A stretch of 64,000 bases of DNA from Brasilonema sennae CENA114 (GCF_006968745.1 NZ_CP030118.1:3050654-3114653); one strand, 5' to 3'; shown: positions 54,303 through 63,671, counted from the first letter of the stretch. The notes: generated by a model not told the origin, from the letters alone. Numbers and translations: made by a program.

Positions 54303-55208
54303 ATGAACGATGAGCTAACCCCTGCAAACCCAGAACAGACGGATGCTTTATTATCTGACTTGCTACAAGAAGTTCAAAAATGGGAGGGAACTCTCGCTGG
54401 TGGTACAAAACTAGGCATTGGGGCGGAAGCTGTTGACAGTCTGTTTAAAACAAAGGTCAGTTTTGGCAATCCTCAAGACAAGTTAATTCGCCTCACAGAG
54501 AAGACATTTAAAAATAGTGGCACCGAATTGATTGACATTTACAAGCAACAGATGCGCGACCAGTTCGATTTTTATTACATGACTCATACAGTAGATTTAC
54601 GCCCTGAGCGAGGCGCTCAGTTTTGGCGGTTAACCTGCGAGCTAGATTTTGGACCCAAAGGAAGCAAACAGCCAATTATTCAAAGCCTCTTCCCAGCCGA
54701 TAAATGGCGTTCAGTGATGAGTTTTGGTGTAGGGATGGATGTGGGCTTGGGTGGTGACTTGCAATGGAGTATAGGAATCGATAGCTCCCAGTTGGCTCAA
54801 TTTTTACCATCGATTCCTGATAACCTGAAAGCAAACGTGTCCACTAAAAATAATTTCAAGGCTTTTCTAGCCGTCCCAGCTTACGACTATCAACTTGGTT
54901 GTTCAGAAATTATCACTAATGGCGAAGGTAACTCTCTGTGTTACTGGCGTATTAATGATGACAATTTACAACGAATTGGGACGGCAAAATTTGCAATCGT
55001 CTTTAAAGTGCCCAAGGGAACTGATTCGATAACTGTGCGGGGTACAGTATGGGCTGAACCGAAGATGAACTGGTTAACTTCTACTTTAGAAGATGTAGCT
55101 GCTGCCTTGTCGGAGCGTTTTCAGAGATTGTTGGGACAAGGTGATGACGCTGCAAGCCAATTCGCCCGTGGTGATGCCGAGTTATGGAAGCTAACCCTTC
55201 CTAAATAA
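54303..55208 (+). CDS. Unknown protein upstream of the CHAT/NACHT cassette
   Basis: The ATG at 54303 follows AAAGGAGA and gives 301 aa; the longer frame starts with TTG. No known domain is recognised. The chain has an N-terminal helical, acidic part (ALLSDLLQEVQKWEGTLAGG), then a beta-rich centre (FWRLTCELDFGPKGSKQPII, SFGVGMDVGLGGDLQWSIGI) and a helical end (LEDVAAALSERFQRLLGQGD). It may be part of the conflict-type cassette that follows, but the left 156-bp element lies between them. Function not assigned. Confidence 0.6.
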   Translation: MNDELTPANPEQTDALLSDLLQEVQKWEGTLAGGTKLGIGAEAVDSLFKTKVSFGNPQDKLIRLTEKTFKNSGTELIDIYKQQMRDQFDFYYMTHTVDLRPERGAQFWRLTCELDFGPKGSKQPIIQSLFPADKWRSVMSFGVGMDVGLGGDLQWSIGIDSSQLAQFLPSIPDNLKANVSTKNNFKAFLAVPAYDYQLGCSEIITNGEGNSLCYWRINDDNLQRIGTAKFAIVFKVPKGTDSITVRGTVWAEPKMNWLTSTLEDVAAALSERFQRLLGQGDDAASQFARGDAELWKLTLPK

Positions 55209-55245
55209 ACCAAACTAAATCAGCATCACAAAAAGCAAAACCATA

Positions 55246-55401
55246 CTCATATCTTGCACCTATCCGTAGAAAACCGTACAATCTAAAAATATGTATAATA
55301 AATCTACATGATTTTTCTGGGCTTTTTTCGATCAACAAAGGATTTTTGCTTGAATACTGAGTGACAAAACACTATCAATATTTCTTGGTGCAAGATGTGA
55401 G
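55246..55401 (+). mobile_element. 156-bp MITE, left copy
   Basis: Ends CTCATATCTTGCACC and GGTGCAAGATGTGAG form imperfect 15-bp terminal inverted repeats; CATA flanks both sides as a probable 4-bp target duplication. Its interior matches the reverse complement of the element at 61745-61900 along its length. It lies just upstream of the CHAT gene. Confidence 0.8.
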
Positions 55402-55427
55402 CATACCTAAAATTAATTATTTTCTAT

Positions 55428-56750
55428 ATGATGGTTGCAAAAAATTACTATATTTACCGCATTCGTGTAGCTAATGACGCGCGTGTGCAGGTACAAAAAT
55501 GGAATGCTCAACATGAATCTAAGGGTGAACCTTCTGGTAACCTGCGCTATAAGGAGAAGCAGGAAGAGATTAAACAGCTTTTACAGATTGTTGGTAACAA
55601 TGAACTGAAGAACTCGAAGCAGGCACGTACCCTTGGGGAAGTATTGTTTGAAGTTCTTTTTGACAGTACACTGCGTCAGGATTTTGTGAATTTTCATTTC
55701 CAGGTAGTGCAACAGGAAAAGCAATTGCTACGGGTAGAATTAGATATTGACGAACAAGGAATGCCTGAATTGGCTGCGTTGCCTTGGGAGTTTATGTGTT
55801 TACCTGCAAGTGCAAATTTGGGTGAGATTTGGATTGGCACAGATCCTTACCTAGTGTTTTCCCGCCGCCGCGCTCAATGGAACCCAGCACCACCAATTCA
55901 GCTTGAGCGTCGGGAGAAATTAAGGATTGCATTGGCGATCGCCGCACCGAAGGATTTGGGTACAGTTGAGTATCAAACAGTAAAATCGGGACTGGAAGAC
56001 TTAGCGAAGGAGCAATCTGAACGTATTGAGTTATTGCCAATTGTCAATCCAGCCACTCCTAATGCTATTGATGCTCTGTTAGAAAAACAGCCCCATATTT
56101 TCCACTTTATCGGTCATGGTCGTTTGCAAGATGAGGATGGGGAAGAAGTTGGACAAATTGCTTTAGTAAAAAAAGTATTTAACACAGCATCATGGGTAGA
56201 TGCTGGAGGTTTTGCTGAGTTACTAAATCGACATCGCCCAGGTATTGTATTGTTGCAAGCTTGTGAAAGTGCAATGTCTTCTACATCACAAGCTTTTGTA
56301 AGTGTAGCTTCGAAAATTGTGCAGCAGAATATACCTGTAGTCGTGGCGATGCAATACGAAGTATCTAATTTAACGGCAAGTCAATTTGCTTACGAACTCT
56401 ACGAGCGATTAGCCCAAGATAGTCCGGTAGATATTGCCGCACAAAATGGACGACGTACAGTTGCACTCGATACACAGTATCGCAAACGCGATTTTGCTAC
56501 CCCTGTCATCTTCATGCGTGTGCAGGATGGGTATTTATTTAAACGTCAGAGTGCGGAAGATGAGATACAGGGTGATAAGGTTTCAAGCGAATCTAGCCAA
56601 CAGCCTGCTGCACAAGGCGGAACTCAGATTACCCAAAATGTGCAGCAGTATGGAGATAAAAGCAATAACTTTGGTCAAGCCAGTAATTTTAGGATAGGAG
56701 ATGATTATTATCAGTCAGAATCATCTAAAAACAAGAATTATAAAAAATAA
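55428..56750 (+). CDS. CHAT-domain protease
   Basis: A 440-aa protein with the CHAT caspase-like domain at about 60-375: PWEFMCLP, H230 in HIFHFIGHGRL, and C279 in GIVLLQACESAMSS. CHAT proteases are cysteine peptidases used as death effectors in prokaryotic immunity and in eukaryotic separases. The C-terminus has a short motif G-D-K-S-N-N-F-G ... F-R-I-G-D-D-Y-Y (409-429) that recurs in the next two proteins, so it is probably a docking segment. It lies 27 bp before the NACHT gene, clearly one operon. Confidence 0.88.
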   Translation: MMVAKNYYIYRIRVANDARVQVQKWNAQHESKGEPSGNLRYKEKQEEIKQLLQIVGNNELKNSKQARTLGEVLFEVLFDSTLRQDFVNFHFQVVQQEKQLLRVELDIDEQGMPELAALPWEFMCLPASANLGEIWIGTDPYLVFSRRRAQWNPAPPIQLERREKLRIALAIAAPKDLGTVEYQTVKSGLEDLAKEQSERIELLPIVNPATPNAIDALLEKQPHIFHFIGHGRLQDEDGEEVGQIALVKKVFNTASWVDAGGFAELLNRHRPGIVLLQACESAMSSTSQAFVSVASKIVQQNIPVVVAMQYEVSNLTASQFAYELYERLAQDSPVDIAAQNGRRTVALDTQYRKRDFATPVIFMRVQDGYLFKRQSAEDEIQGDKVSSESSQQPAAQGGTQITQNVQQYGDKSNNFGQASNFRIGDDYYQSESSKNKNYKK

Positions 56751-56777
56751 GATATTGGCTAGCAAGGAAGGAACAGT

Positions 56778-59700
56778 GTGGCTAACCATAATAATCTGAG
56801 TAACATTATTGAGCGTATCCTTAACGGAAGTCACACTAAGGAGGATATTGCCCAACTGCGGCGATCGCTCAAAATAGTTGACGGTGTGGTACAGTCAGTA
56901 TCCCAAAACGGGAAGTTCAACACCAACATTGGGCAGATAACTGGGGGAGATATTCACTTTGGCGATCGCATCTACCAAGGCACTGATGCTGAAACCATCA
57001 AAGAGGTTTTGTTAGAAGTCCTGCAAATTCAATTTCCGCAACCCCTATCTCTTAGTCAAGAAGAACAACAGGAAGCAATTTGTCGATTTTTGCAAGATGT
57101 TGAGCAAAAGTTCAACAAAATTCGATTGTTTCACACTCAGTATGAGATTGTACTTAAAGAGCAGTACATTCCGATTCAAGTCACCCTTGAAAGGAAATAC
57201 AAACATGAGGTGGAAACGACTTGGAGTTATGTAGAGTTGGAAGCAGACCTCAAACGCATTTACGCGCTCAAAGGTTCTGATGAAGAATCAAAGGGAACTG
57301 TTGTTAACTGGGAATATGCCAAAAAGGAAATAAAAAAAGAAACTAAACAAGAAAATTACAAAATAATGGTGTTGGCAGATCCAGGGATGGGAAAGTCTAC
57401 ATTGTTGGGAATGGAGGCAGTAACCTTCGCCCAAAAAGAACGGCAGAAGTTTGAAGGCAACAGAGAACTAAATGAATTAATCCTACCACTATTTCTGCGG
57501 CTATCCGAGTTAGCCAAGCATTCCAAAGAAGTAATTGATGCAGTTGTAGAATTAATTGAGCGGGATTACCCTAATACGGCACCACCCATAATTTATTTAC
57601 TTAAGGAGAAATTAAAAAAGGGGCAGTGTCTATTGTTGTTGGACGCACTAGATGAAGTTCCCAAAGTTGAACGCAACAGGATTGAACTTAGAGAAAGGCT
57701 GAATCGCTTTGCACAGAATTATCCTTGTCCAATCATTTGTACTTCTCGAATTGTGGGCTATGCTGGCGCATTAATAGATGGGGCGAAGGAAGTAGAAATT
57801 GTCCCGTTTAGCGATCAGCAGATTGAAGAGTATATCAGAATTTGGTTTACTAATGCAGACGAATATTTAAGGAACAAGTCAGTGTGTGCAACGAAATTAA
57901 TTCGAGAGTTGCACAATAAACCCCAAATTAGAGGATTGGTACAAAATCCGCTTCTATTGTCATTGATTTGTAGTTTGTATCAAGAGCAAGGATTAACACT
58001 GCCCTCTCGACGCGCTCAGGTGTATGAGAAAGCTTTTGAGTATATGCTAGGGAAATGGAGCCAAAACCGCAATGAAGAATCTGAGGGTAAGATAAGAGCA
58101 AAACTACGGTTGTTGGAATATCTAGCTTACTACTTTAGTGAAGAAAGTCAAGAAATATTTGAGTTTGACGATCTTTACGATCAAATTGAAGAATACTTGC
58201 AAGCAGAAAGAGTCCCATCTGATTTTAGGAATGTTTCGGCAAGTGAGCTAATTACAGAACTCTCTGAACAGAATGGCATTTTGCAAAAGTTATATGTGGA
58301 AAGTGACGAATATTTATTCCTGCACCGAACTTTTCAGGAGTATCTGACCGCATGTTATTTGGAACGAGCAAAGAATGGAATTGAATTAATTAAGAAACAT
58401 CTTTGGGACTACGAGTGGCACGAGACTATTAGCTTGATGACAGGCTTGATGAAAAAGCCAATTCCCTTATTGCAAACAATTCTGAATGAAAAGGACGATA
58501 TTTTTCAAACCTTGCTATTACTGACAGGACGCTGTGTTGCTGAATGTAATGAAACTTCGCATCCACTAATTGCCGAGATTATCAATCGCATCCACCAGTT
58601 TTGGGAAAGTTATGCGGATACTGCTGAATTTATTCGTCCAATTATGGTGGCGTTGGGACAAACACAACCCTATATGCTTGAGAAACTACGTCAGACCCTT
58701 CGCAATCCTAAACCTACCAAGAAAGCAGACATATCAGCAAGAAAGCCTTTGTTAATAAATCCAAATTATAGTTTACTACTAGAAACACTACCTATTATGG
58801 GTAGAATAGGAAACTCAACAGTAGTTACCGACATTTATTCTGCGCGTCAGTATGAAAAAACAGGCATTAATGAAGAAAAAACAGATGGATTCGTTGATAG
58901 AGCAGTTGCAGATGCACTAGAAACATTAGGTACTCCTGACGCTTTACATACTTTGCTATTTATGTATAACGGTGACAAGTTTGTAGGTAGACGGCGTAGG
59001 AGAGCCTGGAGAGGAATAGGTGTTGAGGCTTTAATTACTGTCATTACTGATCGAAATATTGATGGTTTTGTCAGAATGGAAGGGGCTTGGATTCTTGGTG
59101 ACATGGGTAATAGTCAAGCCTTGGAAGTTTTACCACGTTTACTTATGGATCAAACAGAGGATGTTCGAGTACGTGGTCAAGCAGCTGTTGGTCTAGGTAG
59201 GTCAGGCAAGCCAGAAGCCTTTCAGTTCCTTATGAATGCTTTGTCTGACCCCAATCAAGAAATTGTTAATAAAGTTATTTGGGCATTAGGTAGATTAGGC
59301 AATCAAAGAGCAATATCTGCACTGATAGCAACTTTAAGGACAACACGAGATAGTCAGCTTATAGAATCTATTATGACTTCGCTGAAAGAAATTGGTGGCG
59401 AAAATGTAGTTAAGTCATTGCTTAACTTTCTAAAAGATGAGAGTTTTTCTGAGAAAGTTTTAGTAATTAAAACGCTAGGAAATCTTAAGAGTCCTCATGC
59501 AATCCCTACCCTTGTACAATGTGTTGATAATGAACAATTGCGAGAAGGTGCAATTTCAGCCTTGAGGACAATTGGTGTTTCTAACTATCTTGTCTTATCA
59601 TCATTAGCTAAGTACATAAATGATAAAAAATATCGACGGCAAATCTTTTATACACTGATAGAAATTGGTAGTTCTGAATCAATAGCACTCTTGGCAGAAC

Positions 59701-60611
59701 ATTTAGGAAAAAAGGACGAGTTGGCAAGCGAAACTATCTCTCAAAAACTATGCTATTTAGGCTCACCAGAAGCCTTGCAAATACTGCTATCTGCAATGGT
59801 AAGTGATAATCAGGCAGTACGAGAAACAGTAGCTTCATGCTTAATGATGTCATCACAGTCTCGTAATAATCCCCAAATACTTCTGGCAATGGCACGATTT
59901 TCTAAAGATAGCAATCCCCAAGTTAAGAAACAAGGAGTTTATGGACTGCTTCAGGTTCATCCCTCTCAAGCAGTTGATGAAATACTCGAATCTATAAATC
60001 ACCAAGAAACTCAGGATTGGGCGCTTGAATTATTGGGTAAGCTAGATAATGTAGCGCTAGCTAATAAACTAATCCAGCTATTACAAAAGACATTCGAGCA
60101 AATTAACGGTGAACTTCGGTATCGTGTTCTACAGCAAGTCATTAGTTCGCTTTCACAGATCAAAACTCCACAGGTAATTCAAGCTTTAGTTAGCTTGTTA
60201 AACGAACAAGATGCAACTATTAAAAGTCTTGCTGCCCATACCTTAGCCAAGTTAGGTTGTCTTGAATGTATTAGCGTACTCAAGTCAGAGTTAAACCATA
60301 ATGACCAAAGCATTCGTAGTCAAGCATTTAAGGATTTAGTGAGTATTAATGCTCCCCAGGTCTGTGATGTGTGTATCGAGATACTAAATAAAAATAACTC
60401 TGATTCTTATCGAGAAGAAGCTATTTCAGCCTTAGAAAGGATGGCTACCGTAAATCATCTTGAACGTCTGATTCAAAACTTAAAAATAAATGTGTACCAA
60501 CCTGATATCTTTCTCTTGATTAGACGTTTGGCGATTCGGTTTAGTAAAGAAGGAGTCCCATTTATTCCAGTTTATCCAGAAAACGTAAAAGGGATAAACG
60601 ATAAGGAATGA
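56778..60611 (+). CDS. EAD-NACHT-HEAT repeat STAND ATPase
   Basis: A 1277-aa protein from a GTG with AAGGAAGGA upstream. Residues 1-35 form an effector-associated-type helical domain (IIERILNGSHTKEDIAQLRR). The motif GKFNTNIGQITGGDIHFGD, followed by RIYQG, spans 45-68. The NACHT NTPase has Walker A DPGMGKST (201-208) and Walker B LLLLDALDEV (285-294), then CTSRIVGYAG. About 740-1260 are HEAT/PBS-lyase-type repeats (LPRLLMDQTEDVRVRGQAAV, GLGRSGKPEAF). STAND ATPases sense a trigger through their repeats and switch effectors on. It is flanked by a CHAT protease and a VMAP-C-like protein. Confidence 0.9.
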   Translation: MANHNNLSNIIERILNGSHTKEDIAQLRRSLKIVDGVVQSVSQNGKFNTNIGQITGGDIHFGDRIYQGTDAETIKEVLLEVLQIQFPQPLSLSQEEQQEAICRFLQDVEQKFNKIRLFHTQYEIVLKEQYIPIQVTLERKYKHEVETTWSYVELEADLKRIYALKGSDEESKGTVVNWEYAKKEIKKETKQENYKIMVLADPGMGKSTLLGMEAVTFAQKERQKFEGNRELNELILPLFLRLSELAKHSKEVIDAVVELIERDYPNTAPPIIYLLKEKLKKGQCLLLLDALDEVPKVERNRIELRERLNRFAQNYPCPIICTSRIVGYAGALIDGAKEVEIVPFSDQQIEEYIRIWFTNADEYLRNKSVCATKLIRELHNKPQIRGLVQNPLLLSLICSLYQEQGLTLPSRRAQVYEKAFEYMLGKWSQNRNEESEGKIRAKLRLLEYLAYYFSEESQEIFEFDDLYDQIEEYLQAERVPSDFRNVSASELITELSEQNGILQKLYVESDEYLFLHRTFQEYLTACYLERAKNGIELIKKHLWDYEWHETISLMTGLMKKPIPLLQTILNEKDDIFQTLLLLTGRCVAECNETSHPLIAEIINRIHQFWESYADTAEFIRPIMVALGQTQPYMLEKLRQTLRNPKPTKKADISARKPLLINPNYSLLLETLPIMGRIGNSTVVTDIYSARQYEKTGINEEKTDGFVDRAVADALETLGTPDALHTLLFMYNGDKFVGRRRRRAWRGIGVEALITVITDRNIDGFVRMEGAWILGDMGNSQALEVLPRLLMDQTEDVRVRGQAAVGLGRSGKPEAFQFLMNALSDPNQEIVNKVIWALGRLGNQRAISALIATLRTTRDSQLIESIMTSLKEIGGENVVKSLLNFLKDESFSEKVLVIKTLGNLKSPHAIPTLVQCVDNEQLREGAISALRTIGVSNYLVLSSLAKYINDKKYRRQIFYTLIEIGSSESIALLAEHLGKKDELASETISQKLCYLGSPEALQILLSAMVSDNQAVRETVASCLMMSSQSRNNPQILLAMARFSKDSNPQVKKQGVYGLLQVHPSQAVDEILESINHQETQDWALELLGKLDNVALANKLIQLLQKTFEQINGELRYRVLQQVISSLSQIKTPQVIQALVSLLNEQDATIKSLAAHTLAKLGCLECISVLKSELNHNDQSIRSQAFKDLVSINAPQVCDVCIEILNKNNSDSYREEAISALERMATVNHLERLIQNLKINVYQPDIFLLIRRLAIRFSKEGVPFIPVYPENVKGINDKE

Positions 60612-60687
60612 AGGAAATAGTGATCTGCTAATGCTTCGACATTAGTTCATATAACTTAATTATTGCCTAGATTTTTGAAGGAATAAT

Positions 60688-61764
60688 TTGGCTGATCAAG
60701 ATATTCTGAATCAAATTCTTGAGCGTATCCTTAACGGAAGTCAGACTCAGGATGATATTGAACAACTGCGGCGATCGCTCTCGGCAGACAATCTGCAAAT
60801 TGTATCACAACTAGGTAGATATAACGTTAATATTGGTGAAGGTAAAGAAATACATATAGGCGATCGCATTTACAACCAGTGGAATAAGGAAGCGATGGAA
60901 GCCCTAGTTAAAGCGATTCAAGAAACAAGCGGTATTCATCAAAATACTCAAGGTGGAGATGCAGCTGCAAGAGATATTGATAAACGTAATATTTACGAAA
61001 ATTGTACATTTATTCAATTACTGGCTAAAGACACTAATTTTAGCAATCATTCTCAAGAATCCTTAAAAGATTTAGATTTTTCCGATATCCCTCAAGAAAG
61101 TATTCAGCAAGCATATCAAGACGCTTTACCTCCCGATGCTAGTGTGTGGAATTTAAAGGGAAATAATATTACACAAATATTACAGGAACTTGAGGAATTT
61201 AGAAGATTATTTGAATTTTTTAATCGGTTAAGTCAAGATGAAAAAGTTCCTCAAGAAATTCGTAATAAACTGAGTATCCTTGCTGAAGGAATAGCATCAA
61301 AAAAGTATCCAGAAGAGAATAAAGATAAATACTCAACAGATTTTTTTTCTAACAAAGAAGGACAGCTTGAATCCTATTTAATAGCTACCATTGAGCGTTG
61401 TGATGATGACAATGAGCAGTTTTTACTAAATGCTTGGTTAATTATTGATGACTCAGTACCGGTAAACGACTTATCCAAATTTATATCATTACTTGACCAA
61501 AATGAACAGCAGGAGGGAACATTATGTAAATTTAATGACATACCAAAACAACTCAACAAATTTCTGAAGACAAGTCTAAGACATCTTCGAGGTAAACAAT
61601 ATCAGCTAATTATTGAGGTATTTTTACCCAGTGATTTAATTAGTACAGAGGTAGATCGCTGGAAAATTTCTGACCCGATAGTAGAGGAAATAACTTTGGG
61701 GATTAAGTATCCAATTCGACTGCGATCGCTAGAACGTTTGAATCCTCACATCTTGCACCAATAA
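60688..61764 (+). CDS. EAD/VMAP-C-like protein, 3' end replaced by a MITE
   Basis: A 358-codon frame from TTG with GAAGGA upstream. The first 65 residues match the NACHT protein (ILERILNGSQTQDDIEQLRR; motif GRYNVNIG ... IHIGDRIYN at 43-63). The C-terminal part (QLIIEVFLPSDLISTEVDRW then KISD and LGIKYPIRLRSLERLN) resembles the VMAP C-terminal domain of ternary conflict systems. Its last codons and stop (ILHQ) come from the 156-bp element at 61745, so the true C-terminus is displaced. It may still be functional in shortened form. Confidence 0.7.
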   Translation: MADQDILNQILERILNGSQTQDDIEQLRRSLSADNLQIVSQLGRYNVNIGEGKEIHIGDRIYNQWNKEAMEALVKAIQETSGIHQNTQGGDAAARDIDKRNIYENCTFIQLLAKDTNFSNHSQESLKDLDFSDIPQESIQQAYQDALPPDASVWNLKGNNITQILQELEEFRRLFEFFNRLSQDEKVPQEIRNKLSILAEGIASKKYPEENKDKYSTDFFSNKEGQLESYLIATIERCDDDNEQFLLNAWLIIDDSVPVNDLSKFISLLDQNEQQEGTLCKFNDIPKQLNKFLKTSLRHLRGKQYQLIIEVFLPSDLISTEVDRWKISDPIVEEITLGIKYPIRLRSLERLNPHILHQ

Positions 61765-61900
61765 AAATTGATGTTTTTTAGTCACTCAGTATTAAACAAA
61801 AAATCCTTTATTAATCGAGAAAAGCCAAGAAAAATTATGTGGCTTTATCGCACATCTTTTTAGCTTGTACGGTTTTTTACGGATAGGTGCAAGATATGAG
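61745..61900 (-). mobile_element. 156-bp MITE, right copy (inverted)
   Basis: Ends CTCACATCTTGCACC and GGTGCAAGATATGAG, the same length and clearly the same element as at 55246 but in the opposite orientation. No clear target duplication is left here; removing the element plus one flanking C rejoins two open frames. Confidence 0.8.
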
Positions 61901-62185
61901 CTATGGAATTATCGTCATAAAGTAAAGAAATTAATGGATTTAAAATTTCCAGAAACACAAAAAGTCTTTGAAAAATGGAGTCAATTATGGGGATGTAAAA
62001 TTACTTATTTTGCTTGTTCTTCTTTTGGTGTTATGGGACAACCACCCAGACCAAATTTTACATTTATTCGCACAGATGAAAGAGGAACTATTGGGGTAAT
62101 TCGTAATTCATCACAATGGAAACCATTTGGTTTATTAGCACCCATTTATTGGCTGCATACAGGTAAACATGACCCTCGATTATAA
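61901..62185 (+). pseudogene. Detached 3' part of the interrupted EAD/VMAP-C-like gene (probable)
   Basis: An open frame continues to the right of the element: LWNYRHKVKKLMDLKFPETQ, KVFEKWSQLWGC, then ACSSFGVMGQPPRPNFTFIR and WKPFGLLAPIYWLHTGKHDP. Joined to the upstream frame with the element and one C removed, it reads RSLERLN-LWNYRHKVKKLMD. The join is my reconstruction; I do not recognise the last 70 residues, so it could instead be the remains of another gene. Confidence 0.45.
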
Positions 62186-62251
62186 CAATAGAAATACCCC
62201 ACCAACTAGGCTACCTGATTACGCTTAATTGCCTTTTGACCAAATTGCTAA

Positions 62252-62419
62252 TCTATTGTTCACAAGTATTCAATAACACATATTGAACATATTCAAGAAA
62301 TTCTGTATCGAGTTGAGAATGGACAGCAAACCGATGAAGATATATCATTTTTACGTCAGTTACTTCTGGCTGGCGAGCGCCAATTATCTTCAATAGCCAA
62401 TTTAATTTCATCAGCATGA
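62252..62419 (+). pseudogene. Orphan EAD-like fragment
   Basis: A frame without a standard start reads HIEHIQEILYRVENGQQTDE, DISFLRQLLLAGERQLSSIA, NLISSA-stop. It resembles the helical EAD of the neighbouring proteins (I-L-x-x-[IV]-x-N-G-x-x-T-x-[ED]-D-I-x-x-L-R-x-[SL]-L). It is probably the remains of a further cassette gene, or a mini-adaptor with an unusual start. Confidence 0.45.
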
Positions 62420-62426
62420 GTGTTTG

Positions 62427-62618
62427 TTATTCAACTTTTTTTTGTTTAACATAATTACGGAAATCATCTATTGTGAGTTGATTGAGCCATTGATGACGTT
62501 CTCTGGTATAGTCACCATAACCCACTTCTAATTGCTGTAAAAATCTCAGCGTTCCTGCTACCCCTAAAGCATCAATAAGAGCTTTATATCCTTGTTGCCT
62601 AATTTCCGTCAGTTTCAT
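62427..62618 (-). CDS. Small protein following the PIN gene, unknown
   Basis: The start at 62618 gives 63 aa (MKLTEIRQQGYKALIDALGV, AGTLRFLQQLEVGYGDYTRE, RHQWLNQLTIDDFRNYV). It overlaps the 3' end of the PIN frame by 20 bp, which suggests an operon with it. Its small helical make-up and position fit a toxin-antitoxin-type partner or conserved accessory protein, but the antitoxin gene usually comes first, so I leave the role open. Confidence 0.6.
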   Translation of the reverse strand: MKLTEIRQQGYKALIDALGVAGTLRFLQQLEVGYGDYTRERHQWLNQLTIDDFRNYVKQKKVE

Positions 62619-63087
62619 CATTATCATTCTCTGTTTGCAAAACATTCATTAACCAAATCGTAGGGTTTTCGACTTCTATGTTCAAAATACTTTGAAATTT
62701 TTTTGCTTTCCGAAGCAGTCGATCATCAGTCGTCAAAAATACATCAGGATCTCCAGCTTCTGCAAAAGCCAAATGTAACGCATCGTGAAATTTAAAACTC
62801 AACTTCATTAATTCTTCTGCTCTCAAATCAAGATTTTCAGTTGATTGAATATAAATCTTGGCTAAATTTAGTATCGATTTGACCTGTTGTTGTTTAAATG
62901 AGTCTGAATGTTGACTAACTTCAAATTCAATAATATCGCTATTCATCAATATCCACTTGCCATCTTCGCAATTTTGAATAATCTCCGTTACTGCTTCAGC
63001 CTCCATACGCATCCGAAATTGTTCGAAATTGTCTAGAGTTCAATTCAAACAACAAACATCGAGATAAATTTTGTAAATTTTACTCAT
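62599..63087 (-). pseudogene. PIN-domain nuclease gene with an early in-frame stop
   Basis: From the ATG at 63087 the frame reads MSKIYKIYLDVCCLN, TGA, TLDNFEQFRMRMEAEAVTEI, then MNSDIIEFEVSQHS, FHDALHLAFAEAGDPDVFLT and TDDRLLRKAKKF. This is the PIN family with first-strand LDVC. The stop at 63040-63042 replaces the position that is Arg in relatives (LD-x-C-x-x-N-R-P). Translation restarting at the inner ATG (63012) would lack the first catalytic Asp, so the gene is probably inactive. Confidence 0.75.
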
Positions 63088-63095
63088 GCTGTATT

Positions 63096-63671
63096 CTAAA
63101 GTAGAGAACAAGAACGATGCAAAGCTTTATCAAGTAACACCATGTACTCATCATCTTTCACCCCATAAGCACCAAACCTCTCCAAATGGGGATTCATCGT
63201 CTGAGCATCAAACATCACAAATCGCCTTTTGCGCAACAGTTCCACCAACTTCACCATCGCCACCTTTGAACCTTCTGGGATGCGGTAAAACATTGACTCG
63301 CCAATAAAAGCACCCCCAATCACAATTCCTAAAATTCCCCCAGCCAGTTCATCCCCTTGCCAAGTTTCAAAACTGTACGCCCACCCCGTCTGGTAAAGTT
63401 CCCAATAAATCTGTTTTAACTCTGGTGAAATCCAAGTTGATTCTCGGTTAGCGCATCCAGCTACGACGGCTTTGAAATTGCGGTTAATCGCAACGCTAAA
63501 ACGCTCTTGATTCAGAACACGCTGCAGGGACTTGGGATAGCGAAATCTTTGATCTAAAGGAATAAGAGTGCGATCGCGACTCCCATACCACCCCAAGACA
63601 TCATTCTCATCAGCCATGAGAAAATAACCTTGAGCATAGCCTTGAATAATAGTGGCAACATCATATTTCAT
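63096..63671 (-). CDS. aat: Leucyl/phenylalanyl-tRNA-protein transferase
   Basis: The start at 63671 gives a 191-aa protein ([40 protein letters not shown], then [69 protein letters not shown]). It attaches Leu or Phe to the N-termini of proteins with Lys or Arg for degradation by ClpAP/ClpS. The length and motifs fit the family. It is transcribed leftwards, ending nine bases before the start of the decayed PIN gene. Confidence 0.93.
   Translation of the reverse strand: MKYDVATIIQGYAQGYFLMADENDVLGWYGSRDRTLIPLDQRFRYPKSLQRVLNQERFSVAINRNFKAVVAGCANRESTWISPELKQIYWELYQTGWAYSFETWQGDELAGGILGIVIGGAFIGESMFYRIPEGSKVAMVKLVELLRKRRFVMFDAQTMNPHLERFGAYGVKDDEYMVLLDKALHRSCSLL

Noticed and set aside
62017..62185. 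Reading the last 70 residues after the right MITE as a recognisable VMAP-C end
   Set aside because: I cannot match these residues to the family; only the rejoining of the frame is supported.
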